A stretch of DNA of 64,000 nt from Gongronella butleri. Its lineage: Eukaryota; Mucoromycota; Mucoromycetes; Mucorales; Cunninghamellaceae. The stretch is from positions 310,001-374,000 of the forward strand of contig JAIWZP010000009.1 in the NCBI GenBank assembly GCA_025201375.1, written 5' to 3'. The notes beneath the pieces are model-generated. The model ran no database searches. It was not told the origin of the DNA and saw only the letters and a program-made list of their open reading frames with translations. Shown in pieces: positions 31,909 through 44,375 of the stretch (its first letter is position 1; every line of letters starts with the position of its first letter). The position numbers and the translations under genes were made by a program.

Positions 31909-32909
31909 TGTGCTTTTTTTCAATCGCAAAAGGGGTTAAGCTGCGGCGGCGACGACGCGTGGGGCGACAAAATCGCGAAAGACGAGAAATTGGCAGTGTG
32001 CGGCCGGAAACGACTGGCAATACAAGCGAAGAAAGAAAAAAAAAAGTAAAAAGAAGAAAAATGCTCATTTTGGTGTTGTGTGGGTACATGAGGATGAGGA
32101 ACGGGGGGCGTGCGTGCGTCAGGCACACACACACAACACACACACGTTTCCGTCTTGTTTGTTTTGCCTGACCACAGCCGGAATAGCCAACTTTGGGCCT
32201 TTGAAAACCCTAAAACAGCTGAAACAAGACAGCATGGTGCCCATGCACTTTTTACGCCTGCCTTGCCACTGCTGGTTTCTAACGGCACGTTTGCGAGTGG
32301 CTATGATAAGACGTGACCTCATGCCTCGTTTCCGAGGAGACAAAAATGTTGTCAATCAGGGTCCAAAAAGTATGTTTTTTTTTTTTGCTCTGTATTGGCC
32401 AATTGCACGGAAAAGGCCGCCAATGCGCTCGGTGCCTGTGATCATGGGCCCAATGACCATACACAATGACGGTGAGAAGAGTAAAACAAAGAGGAAATGG
32501 TGCCATTGTGTAAGCACACAGAGTGATGGCCAATGGACAGGGGTAGAGGGTGTCGATCTGTCTGTCAAAATAAAGAAGGGGTGGGAGATCCCTTTCGACC
32601 CACACATGTGGTGTGCGATGGGCGGAGCGATTGGGCCCAGCTCGACATGGCCTTTGAGACAACAACAAATTGCAAGCAAAGAGCAGGGTGAAACAGCTGG
32701 CGGGGATGACACATGGCTGACATGGGCACCAGCTTCTTTTTCCTAGTTCTCGCAACCCATTTGCCTTTTTGGGAACGTTGCTTGGCTCTTTGTGTTCCGT
32801 CAGCACTTATTCAGCTGACGCGGAACAATGTCAAGACATCATTCCTTTAAATATTCTCCTGTTTTTAGCGCGTCTCTTTCACTTTTATTTTCTCAATCGA
32901 TTGCAAATC
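31909..32909. other. Intergenic region
   Basis: About 1 kb between divergent genes. It contains a CA-rich microsatellite at 32126-32147 and a T/C-rich promoter tract before the WrbA-like gene. ORFs here up to 222 codons lack domain signatures and look accidental. Confidence 0.45.
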
Positions 32910-33821
32910 ATGTCGCAAGGCAAAGTTTACATTGTTCTGTACACGGTATACCATCACGTCCACAAGCTGGCCGTCGAAGTGGAGCGGGGTCTCAAGGCCA
33001 GCGGCGTCCAAGCCCAAATGTTTCAAGGTACGTTTAAAAAAGGAATCAGATCCGATGTCCCATGACTGACACGTCCCCCCCCCCTTCCTGATATCTTAGT
33101 GCAAGAGACGCTGCCTGAAGAGGTCCTGAAGAAAATTGGCGCATTGCCTAAGCCCGACATTCCTGTGATCCGCCCTGAGCAGCTCGTGGAACCCGATGGC
33201 ATCATGTTTGGCATCCCCACGCGCTTTGGCATTGTGCCCAGCCAAATGAAGGGTAAAATGCCATGAGAAAATGGAAAATATATCACGCAAAAAAAAAATT
33301 GTACCCAATGCCATCCTATTTACCCATTTTTTTCATTTTTTTTTCTAGCCATGTTGGACGGCACGGGCGCTTTATGGGCCAAGGGCGCGCTGCACGGCAA
33401 ATTCGCAGGCACGTTCTTCAGCACCGGCAGTCCCAAGGGTAAGCCATGAGATGGGGGGATAAAACGAAAAAAGAGACGCGTCATGCACGAATCATTCGCA
33501 TGAAACACGCGGTTCACATGATTCACACGTCCCCTTTTTTTATTTTATTTTTTTAAAAAAACAGGTGGCCAAGAAGCGACGGCCATGTCGCTGCTGCCTT
33601 TTTTTACGCACCAGGGTATCCGCTACGTGCCATTTGGCCCGAAATCGCCCCATTTGTCCAACATGGAGAAGGTTCTTGGTGGCAGCTACTGGGGCGCCGG
33701 CACGTTGCAGCGACCCGAGGTCATGCCTGAGGAATTGGAGATGGCTTATGAGCAGGGCAAAGACTTTGGTGAGCTGATCAGCACGTACGCAGCGGGCAAA
33801 AAAGCCAAATCCAACCTGTAA
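32910..33821 (+). CDS. NAD(P)H:quinone oxidoreductase, WrbA/Pst2 flavodoxin-like
   Basis: Four exons (32910-33027, 33100-33252, 33349-33438, 33565-33821) join in frame to 205 residues, the normal family length. It starts [21 protein letters not shown], the FMN phosphate-binding loop, which is usually S/T-x-[MY]-G-H-[IVT] and here has HH. It continues with [55 protein letters not shown] and [10 protein letters not shown]. Such enzymes reduce quinones by two electrons and protect against oxidative stress; fungal members associate with eisosomes. Confidence 0.92.
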
Positions 33822-35679
33822 TCGGTTTGTATCGCAGTTCACAACAAAAATGTGCAATAAATTCAGAACACCGGCAAGGCCGTGATCCGTCCGTCATGGA
33901 CAATGCTCAATCATAAAGTACTTTGTCTAGGTAGACACCAATATCACGCGGAAACCGCAAAATTGGACTTTTGTGCTTTGTTTCTTGCCTTCCATGTCAT
34001 AAGACTCTTAAATGCATATCTGCTGGAAGGAGCACACCCATCCTCTGCAATTTTGTTGTTGTTATAGTGGAGCTACGAGCCGACAATGCACCGCAAAAAG
34101 TGGATTATGCGTAAAAACCATCATTTGTGGTGGTTGACTTTTATGTCCAGCATCAGTGTACATTGGAGACCGAGAGCAGCATTGAAGCACATGGATGAGA
34201 AAGAGTTGCACAGTGAATTTGGCGAATGTATTGTACCGGTCAGTGCGAAAAAAGACCGTTTGACGATGCTTCGCTTGATTTAAGACGCTGGGCAGCGCAT
34301 CGGGTTCATCCATGGAAAGAGTGTAGCTAGTACGAAATGGTGCCCGAGCGTGTCTCTTTGTGCGGCGTGGTTTTCATCCCAATCGAAATATAATTCAGCG
34401 AACGAGAACAAAATGGATAAAAATGGCGGATATTTGGTGAACAGGGCACAACGGCGTGGTCGACCACTAAATTAAATTCGTTTTCTGAAAAGGGAGCTGT
34501 CGAAATGTGTGTAAACAGGGAAAACCTGGACACTACGGTCGCACGATGGCGAGTGAGGACGATTTTCGAAAATGAAGAATTTTCCAAGAGGTGCAGTCGA
34601 TAATTTTTAAAATGGTGAATTTAGGTTCGCAGATCGCCACGCCGTTCAACGACATGGTAAACAAACAACATTCACGGACAAAAATGCTTTTAAAAAAGGG
34701 GATTCATAAACAGGTTTTCGCGTAAAGTGCGAAAAGCTGTGTTTTTTCACCACAAGTTAAAGTCAACGAAAAATGCATGTATCTCCGAGAAACACATCTC
34801 ATCGGGAAGAATTAGGCTCACTGCGTACGTGAATATTGGTGACCTATGAATAAAGCGCCTTTTTGGAATCTTTGACACGGTTTCAAAACCATATATGTTT
34901 TTCGACGCGTGATAAACCGTGTCAGACGTCGAGTTTCACGCGCCTGATTCTAATCGAATACATGTGTATTGGATGTCTCTTGCTACTGGACGCATCGGCG
35001 TGGTTCGATGGATGGGTTCTTCCCGTGCAATTCGCGTTTGAAATTAAAACTAAAATCGCTCATTGCTCGTCAACGAACAAGTGCATCTCGCGATGTTTTG
35101 GTATTTTTCGTGGTTTCTCATCACGGATTCCCTTGTGCGTAAGTTTGGCCTGATTCCGAGGACCTATTTTCTTGATTTTGGTTTTGAGGCTCGTGGCGGC
35201 TAAAATTTTGATTTGCGTGTTGCGCGCTTCCAATGGCTAGCGACGGCTGGAAATAGGGCCTTCGTTGATTTTCTAACGTGCCAGTTCACGGCGGGCACAT
35301 GCTGAGCACTTTGCGATGCTCTGTTGGCGATGAAACACGAATTCAATATTAAAATCGGCACCTGCATTGGACTTTTTACCCAAGACCCTATCCAAGTGGT
35401 TCCAAACTCGAATCAGAAGTTGACAGAGGTGCAGTGGTGTCATTTCTACAATCTCAAGTGTTCCTGATAATGCATAAATAGTGCACTCGTTTGCACGATG
35501 TACGCAAAATATGGCCAAATTTGATGTTTTCAAGAGAGAAAAAAATCAGCGGCACATTTCTCTTGCCTTTCCTCGTTTCTCTCCTTCTCTCCTTCTCTGT
35601 TTCTCTCTTTCTCGTCCAATTGTCATAAAATATGCATTTTACTTGAATTTATTCGATGGATGGGCGGATTTTTCTAATT
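33822..35679. other. Gene-poor, AT-rich region
   Basis: About 1.9 kb with no supported gene. Scattered frames under 100 codons, no clear repeats to other parts of the window that I could see. CT-rich microsatellite-like sequence (TCTCCTTCTC) at 35577-35612. Confidence 0.4.
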
Positions 35680-36885
35680 TTAGCGTCTGTACTCCCCAGG
35701 GCGATCGCGAGTAACACTTGGCGAGCGTCGTCTTTTTCGGCGACGCTCATAGTCGTCGTCGCTGTCGTCGTCGCGGCGACGGTGGCGGTCACGGTCACGA
35801 TCACGACGGCGGTCATAGGAGGGCGAACGTGAGCGCGAGCGACGGTCAGAGCGGCGTCCGCGGCTGCGGCGCTCATAATCGTCCAAATCATCCGAGTAGC
35901 GGTCGCTGCGGCGCTTGCTGCGGCGGTCGTCGTCGTCATCTCGGCGACGGCGGTCAGATGAATCGTGGCGCCGACGTGGAGGCGAATCGCGTCGTCGATG
36001 GGGCGGCGAGCGGGAACGACCACCGCGATCGCGTTGATTGCCGCCCTTGGCGCCTCCGGCAGGCGCGCTTTGAACAAAAAAAAAAAAAAAAAAATTGAGT
36101 CCCTGGTTCTTTTTTTCCCCTCAAAATTATGAACTTACGTGCCGTTTTCGCGATCGTACTCCTGGAGCTTCTTTTCAATGTCCCGTGCAATGAGGACAGG
36201 AATGCGCGGCAGCATGGTGGTTAAATACTTTTGATCGGTGAGCAGCATGCGGCACAGAGCGCCAATGGACTTCATATTTGGCTTTGGTGTGTTTGAAAGA
36301 TTGACCTGCTGGTCGTCCTCCAGATAGTAGCCTAGCCATTCCCACAATTGGTCCGGCGCACAAACGTACCGCAGGTACAGGAACCCAATTGCTCGGATAT
36401 ACGGCGAATCCTTGTGATCAATCATGTTTTCCAGCTGCTTGACCGTCAATTGCAATTGCCACAGCTTATACAGGCAGCAAAACGCCGTCGACGCCGTCGT
36501 CCCCGTCACAAATGGGTGCAAATGAGAAACTACAAGGGAAAAAAAAAAAAGCGGGCCGTGAGTCACGCCAAAGTGCCCGTTTACGCAAACAATCGCCCAT
36601 TTTCTCAAATTTAGAGAAAATAACAGCAATTGCCTGGGGTCTTACAACTTTCATGAGCCAGTACCTTCGTTGAAGATCTCGTTGATCATCTCGTGGAACG
36701 TCGTCTTGTCGCTAAACATGGCGAAAACAGGGTGAGACACGGCCAAAATGGAGGTTTTTTTTATATGAAACTTACTAGAGACTCTGAAAGTAGCGCGACT
36801 CGAGAATATTTTGATATATAATGGGGTTCATATTCATCGTCTCGGCGTTGCCCCACGTCGGCAACGTGTTGCTGTCACCAGGCAT
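35680..36885 (-). CDS. Pre-mRNA splicing factor PRP38 family (PRPF38B-like) with RS tail
   Basis: Four exons (36885-36776, 36711-36665, 36529-36139, 36067-35680) join in frame to 311 residues. Residues 1-180 are the PRP38 domain: NTLPTWGNAETMNMNPI at the start, HEMINEIFNEV, STAFCCLYKLWQLQLT, DSPYIRAIGFLYLRYV and PRIPVLIARDIEKKL. The C-terminal 120 residues are Arg/Ser/Asp-rich (RSRSPPHRRRDSPPRRR..), typical of RS-domain splicing proteins. PRP38 proteins act in spliceosome activation in the nucleus. Divergent from the SET gene across 165 bases. Confidence 0.92.
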
Positions 36886-37050
36886 AGTGCAAAAACAAAG
36901 AAAACAGAAAAAAAGCGGGTGAAAAGAGAAGAAGAAAGACGAATTGGGGCTACGGCGGGGGGCTCTCGAAGCGACTTTATAAATGATTCAATCTCCGCGT
37001 TTCTGTCGCCCCCCTCTTCTTCCTCAAATTTTTCTGCTATTTTATTGCGA

Positions 37051-38667
37051 ATGGAAGCTTTTACAGCCTGGTGTAGCGCGCAAGGCATTGAAACGCGCAA
37101 CGTGGAGGCGCGACAGACGGACTATGCGGGCACGGGCTTGTTTCTCACGCAAGACGAGGAGGTGTCCACGCCCTATTTTGTGCGAATTCCTGCCAATAGG
37201 CTGATCACCACGGACTTTCTTCTTTTACACCCTGACGCGTGTGCCGCCATTGATGGCCTGGTCGGCGACGACACCGAGCAGCAGCAGCAGTCGCTTGCCG
37301 AGCGCCTGGATGGGCCACATAACAAGCTTGCTTTCCGTCTTTTCCTCGCGTGGCTCCTGCAACACCAGGAAAAGCGCAAAAATGGCAACAATGACGCATT
37401 GCCGCCGACAATCGTTGAGCTCGGACCTTACATTGACGTGCTGCCTTCGCTTGCGTGGATGAAAGCACATCATGTGCTGTTTCTGGATCCGACAAACGAG
37501 GAAAACAGCGATCAATTGGCCATTTGTCGCTTGCTTGAGGGTACATCTTTGGCTACGTCGCTGCGCGCCAAGCAGATGCACCTGGAGGCTGAGTGGGCGC
37601 ATCTTTGCAGCATTGCCGCGGCCAAGCACGAAGAAAATGACAAAAACAACAAGAACGATGCGTCTTGCGCTTGGTTCCGCAACATCGCTCTCGATAACTG
37701 GCTGTATGCCGACGCGCTCTACTGGTCGCGCGCCGTCGACCTCGATATGCAAGGTGGCGCAGCCGATGGGACGTCCAAGCCGCGTCTCGCGCTCATTCCC
37801 TATTTCGATTTTGCCAACCACGCGCCTAGCCCGACCATTCGCTGGCAATTGAACGACCAGGGAGATCTTCTCTTTGTGCGCGCAGCAGATACGCCGCTGT
37901 TACAAAAAGACACAGAGTTATGCCTGTCATACGGCGCCAAATCGAACCAAGAATTGCTCTTTGCTCACGGATTCTGCCTCGAGAAGAACGAAACCCACAG
38001 CAAGTCTGTGTTTTCAGCGCGGCCGTTCCTCAACATGGACATGGACGACGCCGAAGCCGCCGCAAAGCAGATTTGGCTCAAACAACATACAGACTTTCAA
38101 GCGCGTCTAGAGCTTCACGATTTTGACGACGATTCCGACGAAAAACGACCACGCGACCGCGCCTTGACCGCCGATGGATGGACGCGCCAGTCCATTGCCG
38201 CCATGCTCCTCATTGTGCTGCAGGAAGACGACGGATTAAGGTGGCAGTGGCCCCAGAATACCGACAATGGCGACAAGACCACCAAAAACGAACAAAATGA
38301 GGCCGACGTGGCCTTGTTTCTGGGCGACACCCGCCTCACGTCACTTGATCAACTATTTGACCTCGTGTATGCCGACGACCTTGCGCCCGTGTTCCAATTG
38401 CGTGTCCTTGTCATGCTCATGGACGTTCTCACCTATCATTTCGAACTGATTCGCGAAAACGACGATGTTCAAGACAATTTCGACGATGACCACGCGCACT
38501 CGGCGCTCGTCAGTGCCATTGCTATCTACCGCAACGAGGAAAAGACGCGTCTCGCCGTCGCACTTAGGAGCATGATCGCCCTTCGCGACGAACTCATGCA
38601 AATGCCCATTGTCAACGACTACTTGCTGGCCGCCGCGGCACCAGAAGACGACGACCAGCAAGAGTGA
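37051..38667 (+). CDS. SET-domain protein lysine methyltransferase (Rubisco LSMT/SETD-like)
   Basis: Single-exon protein of 538 residues starting at the ATG at 37051, directly after the promoter T tract. The SET fold is split as in the LSMT class: an N-terminal part with GTGLFLTQDEE, a helical insertion, then the SET-C core LALIPYFDFANHAPSP (the NHxP-like AdoMet-binding motif) and ELCLSYGAKSNQELLFAHGF (the catalytic Tyr region). A helical Rubis-substrate-binding-like domain follows. Related fungal enzymes (Rkm types, SETD3/4/6) methylate ribosomal proteins, elongation factors or actin. The exact substrate cannot be inferred. GC-rich codon use matches the neighbours. Confidence 0.88.
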   Translation: MEAFTAWCSAQGIETRNVEARQTDYAGTGLFLTQDEEVSTPYFVRIPANRLITTDFLLLHPDACAAIDGLVGDDTEQQQQSLAERLDGPHNKLAFRLFLAWLLQHQEKRKNGNNDALPPTIVELGPYIDVLPSLAWMKAHHVLFLDPTNEENSDQLAICRLLEGTSLATSLRAKQMHLEAEWAHLCSIAAAKHEENDKNNKNDASCAWFRNIALDNWLYADALYWSRAVDLDMQGGAADGTSKPRLALIPYFDFANHAPSPTIRWQLNDQGDLLFVRAADTPLLQKDTELCLSYGAKSNQELLFAHGFCLEKNETHSKSVFSARPFLNMDMDDAEAAAKQIWLKQHTDFQARLELHDFDDDSDEKRPRDRALTADGWTRQSIAAMLLIVLQEDDGLRWQWPQNTDNGDKTTKNEQNEADVALFLGDTRLTSLDQLFDLVYADDLAPVFQLRVLVMLMDVLTYHFELIRENDDVQDNFDDDHAHSALVSAIAIYRNEEKTRLAVALRSMIALRDELMQMPIVNDYLLAAAAPEDDDQQE

Positions 38668-38909
38668 TTCCCCGGGGAGGCACGAAAAGCTGGTTTCCAT
38701 TGTAAAAAAAAAAAAAAAGCATAGCCAAAAATCAATCCAATAAAAATAGACCATTTTCTTTGCAAAAGACGATTTGAAACAAGAAAATCCGCTTGTCCAA
38801 TGCTCAAATCTCCGGTGTTGGGTTTTCCCCCCAAGACAGGATACCTTTTCCTTTTCATCCCTTTCTTAATCTTTTTCATTGTTTTTTATTTTTGGTGCGA
38901 TTTTTCATC

Positions 38910-39813
38910 ATGTCGGACTACATAGGTACGCCAAGTGTGGATCCGACGGCTGATTTTCTTGCGCGCGAACGCGCCGCGCTGGGCGAGGATGCCGACTTTT
39001 TTGAGAATGACGCAGACGATGCAGCGGGCGTCAGCTTCTCGCCGCTCGACTCGCCGGCATTGCCGTCACCGTCGGTTTTCACACCCAATCGTGAACCATT
39101 GACCCCTGGTCTCCATGCTCCCACCGCCACCCTCGATGACGTGTTTCCGCCCGCACCAGAGACGCCAGGCGATACAGAACAGAGCATCAATGCATCCCCA
39201 CCTGTATGATGTTCTAAAAAAGAAAAGTTGAAAAAGTTGAAAAAGTTGAAACAGCGCCCGCATTGACAACCCTCCCCCCCCATTGCGCTATATTTAGATG
39301 CCAGAAGAGGACCCAGAGACTGTCAGGTAACTAGTAGAGATCATGGACGGCCAGGAAAAAAAGTCTCAATCGGCTTTAGGCAATGGAAATCCAAGCAGGA
39401 AGGACTGCTCAAGGCACGCGACGAGGCGTCCGAGATCAAACGGGAAGATACAATTCAACAGGCACGTCGCGACATTGACAAATTCTACGAGGACTACAAT
39501 GACAAGAAGCAGTTAGCCATTGAGCAGAACAGGTTGGTCAAAACGACAAAAAAAAAAATTTTTTTTTTGCGATTTCTGACGCGCTGGCGAGTTTTCTTTA
39601 CTTTTTTTCTGCGACAACAGACAAAAAGAGCAAGCCATTGAGGATAAACGCGAAGCGATTCAGGCTTCGGCCAACATATGGGACCGTGTCATTGAAGAAT
39701 GCGCGTTTGACGCGCGCAAGGAGGCCAAGCGCGATACGAGCCGCATGAAAGAGATCATGCAGGCATTGAAAAAGGTGGACAACCCGCCGGGCAACACAGT
39801 CGAGCTCTCATGA
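38910..39813 (+). CDS. CLC1: Clathrin light chain
   Basis: Four exons (38910-39203, 39298-39326, 39380-39532, 39621-39813) join in frame to 222 residues, typical for the family. The N-terminal acidic third has DPTADFLARERAALGEDADFF, the conserved light-chain start. It is followed by EEDPETVRQWKSKQEG and a long charged helix (ARRDIDKFYEDYNDKKQLAIEQNRQKEQAI) that binds the clathrin heavy-chain hub. The C-terminus has WDRVIEECAFDARKEAKRDTSRMKEIM. Light chains regulate coat assembly at endosomes and the plasma membrane. Intron 1 carries a short tandem AAAAGTTGA repeat (about 39224-39250). Confidence 0.93.
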
Positions 39814-40025
39814 AATAAAAAAGAAACAACATTTATGCTTTTTGTGACCAGAACATGACAATAAATTGCTCTCTCCATAGTGCTCGTACCACAAGGAAAA
39901 AGAAAAAAAAAATAGGCTCGAAAATAGGCACACGAACACAGAGAGACAATTGAGAAACACACGCGTGGATCGCTGGCGGCCAATCAAATGACCGCGGCCT
40001 GGGCTATGCCAAAACCAGCGATCAA

Positions 40026-42646
40026 ATGTCTCGTCCTTGGCGTTTCTTTTTTTTCTTGCACCTCTTTTATTCACTTTTTCTTTCACTTTTTTTTTATGCG
40101 CCAGCGATGAATGCCAATGAAACCGATCCGTCTGGCATGCCCGCGCCCGATGAGCCTATGGAGGAAGAAATGTATTCGGCGTGGGCACTGCTCATATTGA
40201 TGAGCTTGCTTATCGGCGCCTTATGGACGAGCTACTATTTGCAGCTGCGCAAAATCCGAGCCATCCATGAAACGGTGGTATCCATCATGGCAGGCAAGAT
40301 AATCTAGTGAGGCATTGGCGGAGGCAATGGCTCATTTTTCGTATTTTTGCCATTTTCACATTTTTAGGGATGATTGTCGGCCTGATCATCAAATTGACAC
40401 CCGGCACCATTGTTCAAAAGATGATGCAATTTAACCAAGGCTACTTTTTCAATATGCTGCTGCCGCCCATCATCCTCAATTCCGGCTACGAGCTCAAGCG
40501 GCGCAATTTCTTCTACAATTTCGGCACAATCCTCACATTTGCCATGATTGGCACGTTTATTGCCGCCATTGTCACGGGGTAAAGCAATGGATATGAACGA
40601 AACACCGCGCAGCGCGACAAGGAGCGACCATTGGAACGCGCAAATTGGGGAAAAATGAAGGGAAAATGAGGCAAATAAGGTTATTCATGCTCTTTTTTTT
40701 TTGTTGTTGTTAGAGTGCTCACCTATTTGTACTCGCTGCTGCATCTGGAGGGGATTCACGTCAGCTTTTTGGATAGTATGATCTTTGGGTCAATCCTATC
40801 TGCAACGGACCCCGTGACAATTCTGGCCATCTTTTCGCAATTGCACGTGGACCCGACGCTGTTTTCCATCATTTCTGGTGAATCGTTGCTGAACGACGCG
40901 GTGGCCATCGTGTTGGCAGAGACATTGCGCAAGTTCCGCGGCCAGGAGCTGCACGCTGTCAACGTGTTCAAGGGCATTGGCTTGTTTTTCAGCGTGTTTA
41001 GCGCGTCGATGCTGATTGGCATCGTGTTTGGCGTTGCCGTCGCCTTGATGCTAAAGTACTCACAGCTGTACCGCCTGCCCAATATCGAGGCGTGCCTCAT
41101 CAGTCTCATGGCCTACAGCAGCTACCTGTTCTCCAATGCTGCCCAAATGTCGGGCATCGTCACCCTGCTCTTCACAGGCATCACCCTCAAACACTATGCT
41201 TACGACAACATGTCGCTGCGCACAAAGCGGTCCACGCGCTACGTCTTTCAAATCTTGTCGCAGCTCTCTGAAAACTTCATCTTCATCTATTTGGGCGTCA
41301 ATCTCTTTACACAGACTGAAATGGAGTACAAACCCATCTTTATCACCGTCACTACTGTAAGAAAAAGAAAGAGGGGGAGAGAGTGAGAGAGAGAAAGAAA
41401 AAAGACGGCCAAAGACGACGAAAGAGAGCAAAAAAAAGCCCAGTTTCGCAATAACCCCATTTTTTGACACGCAATTGCCCCTTTTTAGGTTTTCATCTGC
41501 GTGGCGCGGTACGCGTCGGTAGCGCCCTTGTCGTGGGTGATCAACCTGCTGTGTCGCGCGGTGGGCAAACCGGAGCCATTGCCGCGGTCGCACCAAGTGA
41601 TGCTGTTTTGGGCGGGTTTGCGCGGTGCGGTGGCGTTTGCGCTAGCATCGAGCTTGTCATCGGGCGAGAGCGGGTCGGCAATGCGCACAACGATCCTGGC
41701 CGTCGTCGTGCTGACGGTGCTCATCTTTGGCGGCACGACAAATCGCATGCTACAGGTGCTCAACATCAAGACGGGCGTCCACGAGCCCGGAGACTCGTGC
41801 AGCGAGGACGAGCAGGACATCGACCCCGACTATTTCTCCTCAGCAGAACGCCTGCGCCGGCAGCACAAGCAGGAACAGCGCCGCGCCGCACGAAATCGAA
41901 GAAATCGACACCAAAACGAGCCATCCGATGCCCAGTTGCTCATGATGGACCACGACGGCCATCGCGATGAAAACGACGACGATTTCGACGACAATGATGA
42001 CGATTTCTTTACGGATTCGCCACCAACTTCTGGCCGACAAGGCGGCTATGGCCGTTTGGCATCGTCACCGCCCCCAACAAACGCGAATCGCGCGCGCCAG
42101 GACCACACGGACGTGTCCATTGGCGGCTTGCTGAGCGGCCCGCTCGGAGCGCCCATCGATGAGCCCAGCCCGCCGCATTGGTTTATGTCGTTTGACGACA
42201 AATGGCTCAAACCGCTTTTAACCAAGAAACACGTGCAGGCACGCAACCAGACGCTTGCCGAGTACTGGAGGGAGAAGCGCAGAAACATGGAGCGCGCCAA
42301 CCAGGACATGCTCGCTGGCATCCGAGGCATGTCGTTTGACAATGGACCTTCCACCGGCAACAGTCGTGCCTACCAACCCTCATCAGACGACCGTGATGAC
42401 GCCGTTACCCTCAAATCCATCCACGCCACAAACAAAAGCTATACCAATCAATCCGACGATTATGACGACGAGGAGCAAGCCACGGCCACAGCCAACCCCA
42501 ATACCTCCTCTGCAGCACAAAACGAGACAAACGAGTGGGCTCAGCACGCCGCAGACCGCAGCCTCTTCAACTCCCCCTCTAGCCGCATCGTCATTGGCTC
42601 AGGACGCGTCTTTGGACGCTCACCAAGCACACCACCCGATGGATAG
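40026..42646 (+). CDS. Endosomal Na+(K+)/H+ exchanger, Nhx1/NHE6-like
   Basis: Four exons (40026-40293, 40368-40578, 40714-41356, 41489-42646) join in frame to 759 residues. An N-terminal hydrophobic signal/anchor precedes [15 protein letters not shown]. The transport core includes [15 protein letters not shown] (amiloride-site region), [16 protein letters not shown] with the essential Asp, [14 protein letters not shown] (the ND pair), and [14 protein letters not shown] near the end of the membrane domain. About 12 helices are expected. The 250-residue cytoplasmic tail is acidic and Asp/Gln-rich. Family members exchange Na+/K+ for H+ in endosomes and vacuoles. Intron 1 uses a GC donor (GCAAGA at 40294) and an AG acceptor at 40366-40367. 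Confidence 0.93.
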
Positions 42647-43828
42647 AAGGACAAAAAAACAAAAAAGCGCGCATTTTCGCCTATTTCTCCTCTTATGATA
42701 GTATACCAGCAGATTTGTATTAGTAGCGCTGTTTTCCTGTACATACTGGATTTTTCCATCAAGTTGACGACGCGAAACAGCCGTTTTTCAATACGCAAAT
42801 TAAATTTTTTTGCATGAAAATCGGAATTGGGCACGCGTAAAGTGAATTTTGGGTGCGTGCCGGTTGCTGGTGTGGGGCGCGCGGCCTGGAGTGTGAGGAG
42901 CACAGGCTGGGGCGTAGGGAGCGCAGATTTCGTTTGGGATTCCTAATGCGCCTCGTCGTTGAGAAATGATGCGTCTCACCAATTGCATTTATTTGGTACT
43001 ATCTCAGCAAAAACGTATTCCCCTCGCGTTTCCTCGGCACAACTTGCGTCCCATGTGATTGTTCTTGTGTGGTTTTAATTTGAAATCTCTGACGCGTTTC
43101 GCAGGTAGGAAATGACGCGTCTCATCAAAAATTGCATAAATATGGCACAAGCTCAGCAAAACTCATTGCCCTCGCGTTTCCTCGGCACATATTGCATCTC
43201 CGTCAATTGTTCTTGTGTACTTTTAATTTGGCGTCTCTGACGCGCTTTGTCGCTATGATAGCTCTTCAAATTAAAATTACAGTGGTTTCAAGCCAACACA
43301 GTAATTAAAATTAGGTATCAGAGACGAAAAACGCTATTCCGGACGCGTCCGATGCATCACACGTGACGATGGTAACCTGACATGTCACTTATACCTCAAA
43401 ATTTATTCTCAAAATATCATCAGGCGCCACCATGCTTGCTTTAAAAAAATGGAGATTGTTTTCGTTGTCAATTCATCCTTACAGGCAATTGTATGCGCGT
43501 GGGTACGCGTCGCGTCACGGGGTGACTCAGGTACTTTTTCTTCAGTCTATTTCAATATCCGCGTACTATAGGTATTTCGTAATTTTATAATCATTTTTGC
43601 ACTTTTCCGCCATTATTCCTACTAAATCTTGCGCCATTAAAGCCAATACTATTCAGATTATTAAAGAGATCAACTTGACAGATAACATAGCAGAGTGAAA
43701 TACCCAGGGTTATTTTTTTTACAGAGCGCGAAATGCACTTTGAATACCGTAAAATCAGGGCCAATTCAACCCTTGATGGCCAACTCATCGAGATCTTAAT
43801 CCAGTCTCTCCTAAACACAAGCGCTTTT
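42647..43828. other. Repeat-rich, gene-free region
   Basis: Starts the AT-rich accessory region. It contains a two-unit 146-bp tandem repeat and the first, degenerate edge of the ~500-bp tandem array. No coding sequence. Confidence 0.5.
42971..43262 (+). repeat. Two-unit tandem repeat, period about 146 bp
   Basis: Units starting at GCGTCTCA (42971 and 43117) share CTCGCGTTTCCTCGGCACA, ATTGTTCTTGTGT and TTTTAATTTG..TCTCTGACGCG, with scattered differences. Confidence 0.8.
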
Positions 43829-44143
43829 ACCGCGTTTAGCCGCTGATTCATTTGAGATGACTCGCGCGCTGATACGTTGGACCGCAGTCGCGTACGTTAC
43901 CAAAATAATCAATACATTACGTACACCACATTAACTCAGCGCGTTCTCTAGATCTTATTCATCGGGTTCTATATTTGAGCTAGAGGATGCTGAACACAAA
44001 ACTTCAACGATGTCAATTTTTTTTAGAGATCGGATCACTCAGTCTTGAGAAAATGCATTTTTGCATGATTCAGGGCCAAATCAACCCCGTGAAGGCTAGC
44101 TCGACGAGATCTTGACGCGATGTCTCCAAACCACAAGCGCTTT

Positions 44144-44366
44144 GGTGGTGGGTCAAGTCTTTTAGTTCATCTTTTGATTAAATGTCCAAATGATGACCAA
44201 GAAAATATCAAAAATTAGACATTCCCGGTGGTGCATCGAAGCAAAGACACGGGTCTATCCTTAGCGTACACCCTGGGCAAAGTATATGATAATACAAAAA
44301 TGGGTAATTAAATTACATCAGTTTTATTATAATTGCCATGTATATCTGGTAATAATCGACCTCCTT
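44144..44366 (+). repeat. Left 223-bp direct repeat
   Basis: Identical base for base to 47643-47865 by line-by-line comparison. Confidence 0.95.
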
Positions 44367-44375
44367 GTTTTAAAA

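Noticed and set aside
32078..32746. 222-codon frame in the spacer before the WrbA-like gene
   Set aside because: No domain features, no conserved-looking motifs, and it runs through low-complexity CA and T tracts.
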